A stretch of DNA of 64,000 nucleotides from Syntrophorhabdaceae bacterium. Lineage in GTDB: Bacteria; Desulfobacterota; Syntrophorhabdia; Syntrophorhabdales; Syntrophorhabdaceae. Position 1 is the first letter of the stretch. Each line of letters begins with the position of its first letter. The position numbers were made by a program, and so were the translations under genes. Where the stretch lies: the NCBI GenBank assembly GCA_035541755.1, contig DATKMQ010000055.1, positions 1 through 64,000 of the forward strand, written 5' to 3'. Under the pieces are notes generated by a model. It saw only the letters and a list, made by a program, of their open reading frames with translations. It did not search any database and had not been told where the DNA came from. This document shows, piece by piece, positions 9,037-15,883 of the stretch.

Positions 9037-9314
9037 CCGCAAAGGTTGAAGACAAACTGTTCCTCGACCGTTTTCGCGTGGACGAAACTGCCCATATCCG
9101 GATCGTTGACCCGACAATCTGCATGAACGCATGCGAGGAGCAGCCCTGTCTCTACTTTTGCCCTGCCAATGTGTACAGACTCGAAAAAGACCGGATCAGC
9201 GTCTCCTACGAGGGATGCCTGGAATGTGGCTCCTGCCGCATCGGCTGCCCTCATCTCAATATCGAATGGCGATTTCCCACGGGGGGATATGGCATAAGCC
9301 ACAGATTCGGATAG
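9033..9314 (+). CDS. fixX: FixX-like ferredoxin, copy 2
   Basis: Ferredoxin-like protein of 93 aa overlapping fixC by 4 bases. Cysteine groups: CMNACEEQPCLYFCP (about 30-44) and GCLECGSCRIGCPHLNIEW (about 64-82). It keeps the FixX ending (YGISHRFG). It closes the second ETF operon and should hold the iron-sulfur centre of the FixC/FixX quinone-reducing unit. A GGAG ribosome site lies inside the end of fixC. Confidence 0.92.
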   Translation: MTAKVEDKLFLDRFRVDETAHIRIVDPTICMNACEEQPCLYFCPANVYRLEKDRISVSYEGCLECGSCRIGCPHLNIEWRFPTGGYGISHRFG

Positions 9315-9468
9315 ACAGACACACCGTTACGGTCAGTCGCGTTAAGATCGCATGCTGCAGTGCCCCTTGAAAGTGCGCCTTATGATGACTTATCTTCGAT
9401 AATAGGATGCAGGTTCTAAACGGGGCGGAAAGCAACACTCTCGAATGGGCGAAGAAGGTGAGCCAATC

Positions 9469-9582
9469 ATGGAGCGATCAAATCTGTGGGTCAAGACTTC
9501 TTTCTTAAGACCCCTGTGGTGGGTCATTCACTTCGTCGGCATATCGGCGGTCTACGCAATCGGTCATTTGCTGTGGAGATAA
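9469..9582 (+). CDS. Micro-membrane protein A (37 aa)
   Basis: A 37-aa reading frame starting ATG at 9469 with an AAGGTGAG ribosome site about 9 bases upstream. The protein (MERSNLWVKTSFL..., then RPLWWVIHF and YAIGHLLWR) has one predicted membrane helix of about 20 residues, basic ends and two histidines at the helix borders. It is one base from the start of a second micro-protein with the same pattern (P-x-WW-x-I/L-H, then Y-x-x-GH). Conservation of that pattern, tight spacing and good ribosome sites argue it is real. Function unknown; histidines at both ends of the helix would suit a haem or quinone site in a small respiratory subunit (speculation). Confidence 0.6.
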   Translation: MERSNLWVKTSFLRPLWWVIHFVGISAVYAIGHLLWR

Positions 9583-9583
9583 C

Positions 9584-9685
9584 ATGATACGCCACTTCAT
9601 GAGATTCAAGCCGGGCTGGTGGATTCTGCACGCGGCTGCGGTGGCCTTTACGCTCTACCTGGGACATGCGGTCAAATTCTTTTGA
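9584..9685 (+). CDS. Micro-membrane protein B (33 aa)
   Basis: A 33-aa frame starting at ATG 9584, one base after the stop of protein A, with GGAGAT just upstream. The sequence MIRHFMRFKPGWWILH runs into a helix and ends YLGHAVKFF. It shares with protein A the motif P-x-WW-x-I/L-H and, about 12 residues later, Y-x-x-GH, so the two look like a tandem duplication that has diverged. The next gene starts 3 bases after its stop. Function unknown. Confidence 0.58.
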   Translation: MIRHFMRFKPGWWILHAAAVAFTLYLGHAVKFF

Positions 9686-9688
9686 CGG

Positions 9689-10102
9689 ATGGGAAACATG
9701 ATAAGAAGATCGCTCATCTTTGCCCTCCTTTTTCTCGCGCTCGGCGGCTTTATGCTGCACTTGAGAATACATCACTTTATGATCGCCGACAAAATGAGTC
9801 CCGGAGCGCTTCATTTCAGTGGGACATATTTCTTGTCGAATCTTATGCCTTTCATCGATGTGTTTCTGGTGACAACCCTCTTCCTGTTCAGAAAAACGGC
9901 CGCATACGGGTATCTGTTAAACGGCCTCATCGTTATATTCGGTACCATATTGATGACCCATTTTAGCATCGCCTCTTTTATGGTCAAGCACGTCCCCCCG
10001 AGTCAGTGGATTATGAATTCCTTGCTACCTGACATCGGCGTGGCGTGGGCTGATTTCTTTGTAGGCAAGGCCCTGTACGACTACTACCTGGGTCGAACCT
10101 GA
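9689..10102 (+). CDS. Membrane protein of unknown function (137 aa)
   Basis: A 137-aa protein with about four hydrophobic segments (near residues 8-24, 48-66, 72-95 and 105-128). The first helix ends in the histidine-rich stretch MLHLRIHHFM. It begins 3 bases after micro-protein B and so ends a chain of three tightly packed membrane-protein genes behind the second ETF operon (gap of 154 bases). I do not recognise a family. Its last 19 bases overlap the 3-prime end of the convergent carboxypeptidase gene. Confidence 0.7.
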   Translation: MGNMIRRSLIFALLFLALGGFMLHLRIHHFMIADKMSPGALHFSGTYFLSNLMPFIDVFLVTTLFLFRKTAAYGYLLNGLIVIFGTILMTHFSIASFMVKHVPPSQWIMNSLLPDIGVAWADFFVGKALYDYYLGRT

Positions 10103-11721
10103 TGGCGCGTGCGCGCACGTGCATTAAAAGCGCTTACATGCAGATTCTGCCTTCGGGAAAAGCTTGAGAGTTTCTGAAGAATGCGGTTGTAAAGACCGTC
10201 GACAACCGTTCTGTCGCCATCATAGTTGTTGCAGAGGAATGAGAAGGCGATGAGCTCACCGTCCGATGTAGTGACGTAGCCTGAGAGGTTTCTCACGTGC
10301 ATCATTGTCCCCGTTTTCGCACGGATCGGGGAGGAAAGCGCTTCATGCGGCCAGTTCTTCAGAGTGCCCTCTTGACCGGGGCTCGCAAGAGAATCATAGA
10401 ACACGTTAAAATAGGCGTTTGCCGCCATGATACGGAGGAGGCTAACGGTCTGTTCCGGTGTAATGAGATTAAGCCGCGAGAGCCCGGAACCGTCTGCCAT
10501 GAAGAGCCCTCGCGTATCGAGTCCGGCTTTGGCGAGGATATCCCTGACGGTTTTCATAGCCTGCGCAGAGTCGCCCTGTCTCTGATTCTCTCTGGCGAGC
10601 GTGAGAAACAATTGTTCGGTATAGAGATTATTGCTGATTCTGTTTATGACCTTGAGAATTTCGGATAGTTTAGGGGAACGGTAGACGGCAAGAGTGCGCA
10701 GGGATGATGCGGACACGCCGGTAGGTAGCGGGCCGAAATCTCTAATTTGGGAACATTCACCCTGCAGGCAGACTATTTTTCCGTGGAGCGCCACACCTTT
10801 CATGGTCAAACTTTCTTTAAAAACAAATGCGCCGAACTCAGCCGGATTTTTCACGGACAAATATTTCACGGAATTTCCGTGATTGACAGGGACAACACCC
10901 GATACAACAATCGTATATGGATCTGCCCCGTAAGCTACCCCAACGTCAAAGCTTTCGCGTGAATCGGCAGTCACGGCGGCGTTCAGGATTTTCATATACC
11001 GGGTCATAGGCTCGATTTCTACCGTGGCGGGTGCGCCTGAGCTTCCTGCCGGGGATATAGTAAGGGCGAGGCAATTATTGTTGAATGAAAAGGCGTCTCT
11101 TGGGACCGAATAACAGCGATCCATATCATCTATGCGCCAGCCCATTCCAAAAGGACTGTCATTGAAATAAGAGTTGTCTACAATAATATCGCCCTCGATC
11201 TGATTGATGCCTGCTCGTATAAGCGAATCGGCCCACGCCTCAAAGACTTCTGTGGGGTTATTGTGGTTAAAATAGCCGGATATAGTCGGATCACCGGAAG
11301 CGACTATAATCAAGTTTCCCTTGAGGACCCCTGATTCGACGGCGGCATCAGTCATTACCTTCGTTTCATAGGTAAAATCGGGCGACAGAGATAAGAGGGC
11401 TGCAGCAGACGTGAAAAGCTTCATATTCGATGCAGGGATGAAGCGTTTTTTTTGGTTGAGCGTAAAGAGCGGCTCGCCGGTTCTTGCCCACTCGACCGCG
11501 ATCCCGAGTTCGCTGGACTCAAATGCCTCTTCCTTTACCATCTGAGACAGTTCTTTCTTAAGCTTTGCAATCTTTGTGGTTTCAGCCGCTGTGACCTCGC
11601 TGAAGGGTATTAAAAAAAGGAGCGCTGACAGCACGATCGCCGAAATAGTTTCTACGGCTCGCCTCAAGGGCCTGTCAGTAATTTGCAACAAGGCATCTAT
11701 CGTTTTCACATGCGCGCACAT
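10084..11721 (-). CDS. dacB: D-alanyl-D-alanine carboxypeptidase/endopeptidase, PBP4 (S13) family
   Basis: Penicillin-binding protein of the PBP4/DacB type, 545 aa from the chosen ATG (554 from a TTG at 11748). A basic, hydrophobic signal sequence (about residues 20-45, ending VTAAE) sends it to the periplasm, where it trims peptidoglycan side chains and cross-links. The three active-site motifs are visible: SxxK in PASNMKLF, SxN in RISNNLYTE and KTG in RAKTGTMM. The N-terminus overlaps the upstream glycosyltransferase by some 47 bases, so the exact start is uncertain; the ATG at 11721 has AGGA 7 bases upstream. Confidence 0.9.
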   Translation of the reverse strand: MCAHVKTIDALLQITDRPLRRAVETISAIVLSALLFLIPFSEVTAAETTKIAKLKKELSQMVKEEAFESSELGIAVEWARTGEPLFTLNQKKRFIPASNMKLFTSAAALLSLSPDFTYETKVMTDAAVESGVLKGNLIIVASGDPTISGYFNHNNPTEVFEAWADSLIRAGINQIEGDIIVDNSYFNDSPFGMGWRIDDMDRCYSVPRDAFSFNNNCLALTISPAGSSGAPATVEIEPMTRYMKILNAAVTADSRESFDVGVAYGADPYTIVVSGVVPVNHGNSVKYLSVKNPAEFGAFVFKESLTMKGVALHGKIVCLQGECSQIRDFGPLPTGVSASSLRTLAVYRSPKLSEILKVINRISNNLYTEQLFLTLARENQRQGDSAQAMKTVRDILAKAGLDTRGLFMADGSGLSRLNLITPEQTVSLLRIMAANAYFNVFYDSLASPGQEGTLKNWPHEALSSPIRAKTGTMMHVRNLSGYVTTSDGELIAFSFLCNNYDGDRTVVDGLYNRILQKLSSFSRRQNLHVSAFNARARTRHQVRPR

Positions 11722-13315
11722 GGATCCGTCCTGGGAAGTGTTCTTCAAGAGTCTTTATCCTCTTTTGCTTTGTCACAAAAAGGACGTTCTTTTCTGACGA
11801 GACGAGATCGAGAAACGCCGCATCGCTGATAAAAATGTCCTTTGCGTCTTCATACTTGGCGCCCATCTCGAGCTCTCCCGTATACGAGGCTATGGTAATG
11901 CCACGCCTCATATAAAAGGGAAGCGTCTGGTCATAGGATGAATAGTCGATGACATAGTCTGCCTTGGCCTTTTCCTGATTGATCATGACGGCGAGGTTTT
12001 TGGCTGTGTTCAGTCTGTCAACCACGCCGAGGTTGAGAAGTATCCCACACACCACGGCAAATGAAAAAAACGAAAGAAGGATAACAATCCGTGAATACCT
12101 GGTTAGGCCTCCGGACAGAAACAAAAAGCCTGCAATGAAAGAGCAAAGGGATATCCATATGGAAAAAAGAGCGAGGTTCTTCATGATGAGGGGCGCATCG
12201 GTCGACATGTTCTTTACGTACGCACTCAAAGGAGAGAAAGAAAGAAGCGCTGCGGCCAGCGCGAAAATGAGAAAAATGAACGCATAAACGAGACCTTCGG
12301 CCCATCTGTTCGCTAAGGACCCCCATTTTTCCTGGAAGAAGTGGCCGAGTACCATGGCAAGCGGCGGAAATACGGGCAGGATATACGGCGGCAGCTTTGA
12401 CCCCGATATACTGAAGAAGACGAAGACAACGGCGGCCCAGATCACCATGAGTCTGAGACTTTTATCCCTAAAGAGGTGCGCCATGGCCCGTGGTATGAAT
12501 ATAGACCAGGGAAACATGCCTCCGAACAAAACCGGAAGGAAATAGTAAATGGGGCCGCTCCTGTTATGTCTTGACGTCAGGAATCTGAGGAAGTGCTGGT
12601 CCACAAAGAAAAAATAGAGGAACTCCTTTTCCCTGAATGATATGGCTACAATCCAGGGGAGCGTGATGACGAGGTAGATAGCGAGACCCCGTATCAGTCT
12701 CATCTCCGGTACAAAATGAAGGTTATGCTCGGTAACAAGGAAAATGAGGATTGTAGCGCCGAGCAATATAAGGGCTACAGGCCCCTTTGCCAGGGTTGCG
12801 GCGCCAAGGACTGCATAAAAGAGATAGATGAAGAAAGGTTTCCTTTCCCTATAGAACTCATGGAAGGAGAGGAGCGCGAGGAACAGACAGAGCGTGAAAA
12901 GCATGTCGATGGTAACAATTCTCGCCATAGCAAAAAAGCCGAAACAGGTGATGAGTATGATGGACGACAGAAACGCCGACTCCCGGCCGAGCCATCGCCG
13001 GGCGAAGATAAAAAGAAAAAGAACACAGAGCAGGGCACTGAGCGCATTAGGGAACCTGAAGGACCATTCGTTTGTGCGCAACACTTTAAACGACAACGCG
13101 TCGACCCAATAGAGCAGAGGTGGCTTTTCGAAATACCTGACGTAGTTGAGATGGGGCACGATGTAGTCGTGGAGTTCGTTCATCTCGCGGGGTATCTCCG
13201 CGTATCTTCCTTCATCGGGTTCTTTCAGGGAATAGTCGCCTATGCCGTAGAACAGAACGGCATAAGAGAGGATGAGAAGCGCGAGGATTTGTTTTATTTG
13301 TCGGTCTTTCGTCAT
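11675..13315 (-). CDS. ArnT-like lipid-linked glycosyltransferase (GT83/PMT fold)
   Basis: Integral membrane glycosyltransferase of 546 aa with about 11-12 hydrophobic segments. The hallmark is KEPDEGRYAEIPREM in the first periplasmic loop (about residues 32-46), the motif of ArnT-type enzymes that move a sugar from undecaprenyl phosphate to lipid A or another acceptor. The C-terminal about 100 residues are a soluble periplasmic domain (YDQTLPFYMRRGI). Donor and acceptor cannot be read from sequence, since ArnT-like proteins have diverse sugars. It lies 10 bases after the kinase gene and overlaps dacB, so the three form a minus-strand operon. Confidence 0.85.
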   Translation of the reverse strand: MTKDRQIKQILALLILSYAVLFYGIGDYSLKEPDEGRYAEIPREMNELHDYIVPHLNYVRYFEKPPLLYWVDALSFKVLRTNEWSFRFPNALSALLCVLFLFIFARRWLGRESAFLSSIILITCFGFFAMARIVTIDMLFTLCLFLALLSFHEFYRERKPFFIYLFYAVLGAATLAKGPVALILLGATILIFLVTEHNLHFVPEMRLIRGLAIYLVITLPWIVAISFREKEFLYFFFVDQHFLRFLTSRHNRSGPIYYFLPVLFGGMFPWSIFIPRAMAHLFRDKSLRLMVIWAAVVFVFFSISGSKLPPYILPVFPPLAMVLGHFFQEKWGSLANRWAEGLVYAFIFLIFALAAALLSFSPLSAYVKNMSTDAPLIMKNLALFSIWISLCSFIAGFLFLSGGLTRYSRIVILLSFFSFAVVCGILLNLGVVDRLNTAKNLAVMINQEKAKADYVIDYSSYDQTLPFYMRRGITIASYTGELEMGAKYEDAKDIFISDAAFLDLVSSEKNVLFVTKQKRIKTLEEHFPGRIHVRACENDRCLVANY

Positions 13316-13325
13316 CTGTGGCTGG

Positions 13326-13895
13326 TCATTTAACCGATGTGGCCCTCAACGGTTCTGGTGTGGATGTTTTGACCAGGGCATCGAGGTCGGCCAGGGCCTC
13401 ATCCATGGTGCCCGTGTTGAGTATATATGCGTCGGCGAGAGCCACAGGGACGGCTGTCCCGTACGCTATTTCTCGTAAATCCCTTTCATCAAAGGCCGAG
13501 GGGAGGTCATCCGCTCTGGCGCGCGATTTCATCCGGTCACGCCTTGTCTGTCGCGGGGTGACAAATGCGATAACGAGACAGCCGGTCTCACTGCGGATCA
13601 GCTCAATTTCGGGCCATGAGCGCATCCCTTCCACAAAAACAATGGGACTCTCGCATGCAAGAGCCGCCGAAAGCGCCATTCGGGTAACACCCATGCCATC
13701 TTCACCCCGCATTTCGGTAGAGACAATGCTGGTGTTTTCCGCGCTCGCGTTAAGGCCTCTTTTCGCGATCTCCCGGCGCACGATATCGCCCGTCGCAAAG
13801 TACGGGATCAAGCGTTCCTCCGCGTAGAGGCGGGCTATGTTCTTGCCCGATGCAGGCATTCCCACGACAACGAAAACCATTCCGACCTCCTTCAT
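13326..13895 (-). CDS. UPF0200 / dephospho-CoA-kinase-like P-loop kinase
   Basis: Small P-loop NTPase, 189 aa. It opens VFVVVGMPASGKNIA, a Walker A in which the usual final Ser/Thr is replaced by Asn, and continues YFATGDIVRREIAKRG. This resembles the UPF0200 group of nucleotide-kinase-like proteins best known from archaea (GMPGAGK opening, then GD-x-R-E). Arginine-rich lid segments follow (TPRQTRRDRMKSR). The role is unknown; a nucleoside-phosphate or CoA-precursor kinase is possible. It stands between rnpB and the glycosyltransferase gene, with an AAGGAGG ribosome site. Confidence 0.7.
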   Translation of the reverse strand: MKEVGMVFVVVGMPASGKNIARLYAEERLIPYFATGDIVRREIAKRGLNASAENTSIVSTEMRGEDGMGVTRMALSAALACESPIVFVEGMRSWPEIELIRSETGCLVIAFVTPRQTRRDRMKSRARADDLPSAFDERDLREIAYGTAVPVALADAYILNTGTMDEALADLDALVKTSTPEPLRATSVK

Positions 13896-14004
13896 CGAAA
13901 AGCACCATTCCTCTCAACAAGGGGCGACGAGCTTACTCGTTGGCGACTTCTCCTGCGCATAGATCAGGTTCCAGAATCATAACTTCAAACGTGTCAGAAA
14001 TCTA

Positions 14005-14367
14005 AAAAGGGTAGACTGTAAGCCGGGTTCTGTTTTCCGCGCAAGCGGAACGGTGATCATTCCTCTGAAGATCCAGGTTGCCCTGAACCTTTTGCGGCCT
14101 ACCCGGGTTTAGGACGGGCCATCCCTGTCGCCTTTCGGCGACACCCTCTTTGGCCTTGCATCGAATGGGGTTTGCCAAGCCGCCCGGTCACCCGGACGCT
14201 GGTGAGCTCTTACCTCACCTTTTCACCCTTACCCCTTTAAGGCGGGGCGGTATATTTTCTGTTGCACTTTCCTTAGGGTTGCCCCCAGTTCTCGTTAAGA
14301 ACCATTCTGCCCCTTGATGCCCGGACTTTCCTCAGGTTTTCACCCGCGATCACCCGTCTACCCTTTT
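14005..14367 (-). ncRNA. rnpB: RNase P RNA, bacterial type A
   Basis: On the minus strand this is a clear RNase P RNA: the universal GAGGAAAGTCCGGGC near the 5-prime end, and ACAGAACCCGGCTTACAG near the 3-prime end. The ends pair as a 12-bp perfect P1 helix (AAAAGGGTAGAC with GTCTACCCTTTT), which sets the boundaries. The P1 3-prime arm runs into TTTTT, so it can also serve as the terminator. The 5-prime end overlaps the last codons of the RNase H gene by about 10 bases. Confidence 0.97.
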
Positions 14368-14759
14368 TGTATACCATTCTTCGCAAGCTTATCGGCAATC
14401 CTGTTACGTTCCCTTGGTATATATTGTATTGCAAAATGGTCGAAATTGCCCACAATTTTTTTTACCTCAAGCACATATTGCCGCATTCTATCGTTATGTA
14501 TTTTGTATGCACCGGTTACCTGATTTGCCACGAGCTGAGAATCGGTATAAACGATGACATCTCTTGCAGCATATTCTATGGCCTTATGCAAGCCCCTGAC
14601 GAGCGCCTCATATTCAGCCATATTGTTCGTCATGGTTCCGAGAGAAATGCTCTCTTGAAGTACCTCCCGCCCGTTGCCGTCGCGGATATAGATACCCGCG
14701 CCGGAATCTCCCGGATTGCCGGAGGAAGCCCCGTCTACGTAAATCTCCCAGGCCATCAT
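14358..14759 (-). CDS. RNase HI family protein
   Basis: RNase HI-like nuclease of 133 aa from the ATG at 14759, which overlaps the stop of the upstream zinc-ribbon gene (ATGATG...). The D-E-D-D catalytic set is present: Asp in IYVDGASSGNPG, Glu in NNMAEYEAL, Asp in VIYTDSQLV and Asp in RNRIADKLA. It lacks the extra C-terminal and basic-protrusion features of E. coli RnhA, as do many short homologues. It would cut RNA in RNA-DNA hybrids. Its stop codon TAG lies inside the P1 helix of rnpB, an unusual overlap of a coding region and RNase P RNA. Confidence 0.88.
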   Translation of the reverse strand: MMAWEIYVDGASSGNPGDSGAGIYIRDGNGREVLQESISLGTMTNNMAEYEALVRGLHKAIEYAARDVIVYTDSQLVANQVTGAYKIHNDRMRQYVLEVKKIVGNFDHFAIQYIPRERNRIADKLAKNGIQKG

Positions 14760-15466
14760 TCGTTTTCTATGAAATAGAGTATCCTGTTGCAACTCGGACA
14801 CTGTATGAGTTCTTTATTCTTCGTGACCTCGATGAAGAGCTGAGGGGGTATATTCATGTAACAGCCGAGACAGACCCCGCCTTTTACATTGACGACCGCG
14901 ACTCCGTTTCTTTTTTCCGCGAGCATCCTGTAGATGGACCTCAGTCGGTCGCTCACAACGGATAAAAGATTATCCCGTTCCGTCTTAAGTTTTTCTATGA
15001 TCTTGTCCACGGATTGCATCTCTTTTTCAATCTTACCTTTCTCCGCTTCGATCTCTTTCTCCCTTTTCTTGAGATGTGCTGCGGAAGAGACCTGGTCTTT
15101 CTTTAAATCTTCCACTTTATCCATTAAGACGAGGACATCCTCTTCAATCTGATCATTAGCTGCCTTGACCGTCTCTATCTCTTTGAGCATGGCCTGGTAT
15201 TCTTTATTTGTTTTTACTTCGTAGAGCTTGGCTTCGAGTTTCTTGATTTTATCCTTATCGACTTCCAGTTCCTTTTCTTTCTTTTTGCGCTCTTTTTCAA
15301 GCTCCTCGATGATCTCTTTCTCTTTTTCTGCTTTGGTTTTTAGGCCGTTCAACTCCTCATCCATTTTTTGTATTGCTTTTGGGGCATAGGATAATTTGCG
15401 TTCCTTCTCGATTATCTGCAGTTCAATTTTCTGTGCTTCATAGATGGTGCTTAATTCTTGCTCCAC
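14756..15466 (-). CDS. Coiled-coil protein with C-terminal C4 zinc ribbon
   Basis: Protein of 236 aa. Residues about 15-180 are almost all Lys/Glu-rich heptads, a long coiled coil. The C-terminus has four cysteines in CLGC (about 198-201) and CPSC (about 222-225), a C4 zinc ribbon. This matches the widespread zinc-ribbon/coiled-coil family (COG1579), tied in other bacteria to RNA or protein quality control, though its role here is unknown. Start GTG with GGAGG 7 bases upstream. It directly precedes RNase HI and rnpB. Confidence 0.85.
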   Translation of the reverse strand: MEQELSTIYEAQKIELQIIEKERKLSYAPKAIQKMDEELNGLKTKAEKEKEIIEELEKERKKKEKELEVDKDKIKKLEAKLYEVKTNKEYQAMLKEIETVKAANDQIEEDVLVLMDKVEDLKKDQVSSAAHLKKREKEIEAEKGKIEKEMQSVDKIIEKLKTERDNLLSVVSDRLRSIYRMLAEKRNGVAVVNVKGGVCLGCYMNIPPQLFIEVTKNKELIQCPSCNRILYFIENE

Positions 15467-15488
15467 GTGAGGTCCTCCGAAAATTTAA

Positions 15489-15516
15489 AGGGGGTGCACC
15501 ATATGGTGCACCCCCT
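15489..15516 (-). terminator. Perfect 28-base palindrome, probable terminator of the tRNA
   Basis: A perfect inverted repeat with arms AGGGGGTGCACCAT / ATGGTGCACCCCCT. It lies 60 bases downstream of the CAT tRNA on the minus strand and just before the zinc-ribbon gene. The minus strand then reads TTTAAATTTT. It can fold on either strand, so it may stop or process transcripts leaving the tRNA. Confidence 0.6.
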
Positions 15517-15576
15517 CTTATTAGAGTCTGGCGTTTGTCTCGGACATAAATTTGTTTTTTTCATATCATTTAAATA

Positions 15577-15649
15577 TGGGCCCACCTGGGTTCGAACCAG
15601 GGACCTACCGGTTATGAGCCGGTGGCTCTTCCAGCTGAGCTATAGGCCC
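15577..15649 (-). tRNA. tRNA with CAT anticodon (elongator Met or lysidine-type Ile2)
   Basis: A 73-base cloverleaf: acceptor GGGCCTA/TGGGCCC (one G-T pair), D-stem GCTC/GAGC, anticodon stem ACCGG/CCGGT with loop CTCATAA (anticodon CAT), T-stem CCTGG/CCAGG with TTCGAAC. Discriminator base A; CCA is not encoded, unlike the two tRNAs at 62491-62662. It is not an initiator by its first pair (G-C). Met-elongator and Ile2 cannot be told apart by anticodon alone. Confidence 0.93.
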
Positions 15650-15662
15650 ATCATGTGCATAT

Positions 15663-15692
15663 AAAATAAGCGATTTTGACATGCTTTGTCAA
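15663..15692 (-). promoter_or_regulatory. Sigma70 promoter of the CAT tRNA
   Basis: On the minus strand TTGACA (15692-15687), 18-nt spacer, TATTTT (15668-15663), placing the transcript start only a few bases before the tRNA at 15649. Confidence 0.6.
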
Positions 15693-15883
15693 TGGTTCTA
15701 TTGAGTTTGGGCTGTCAATTGAATGATGGATGCGGGTCCTTGCCGATTTGCGAGCGGCGGCATCCCGTTCTTTGCGCCTGTCGACGGAGCATGAACATGC
15801 ATTACGTGAGATTGTTATTTTCTTTTTGTAAAATTCTTTATACAATGTTCCAGTCTGTTTAAGCGCCAAGATCAGGAGAAATC

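Noticed and set aside
12716-13333. 205-codon plus-strand frame, very rich in Glu, Lys and Arg
   Set aside because: It lies wholly opposite the ArnT-like gene, whose motif and membrane pattern are clear; the charged protein is a by-product of antisense hydrophobic codons.
15577-15649. Initiator tRNA-Met
   Set aside because: The first acceptor pair is G-C, not the mismatch of initiators, and the anticodon stem lacks the three G-C pairs in initiator order.
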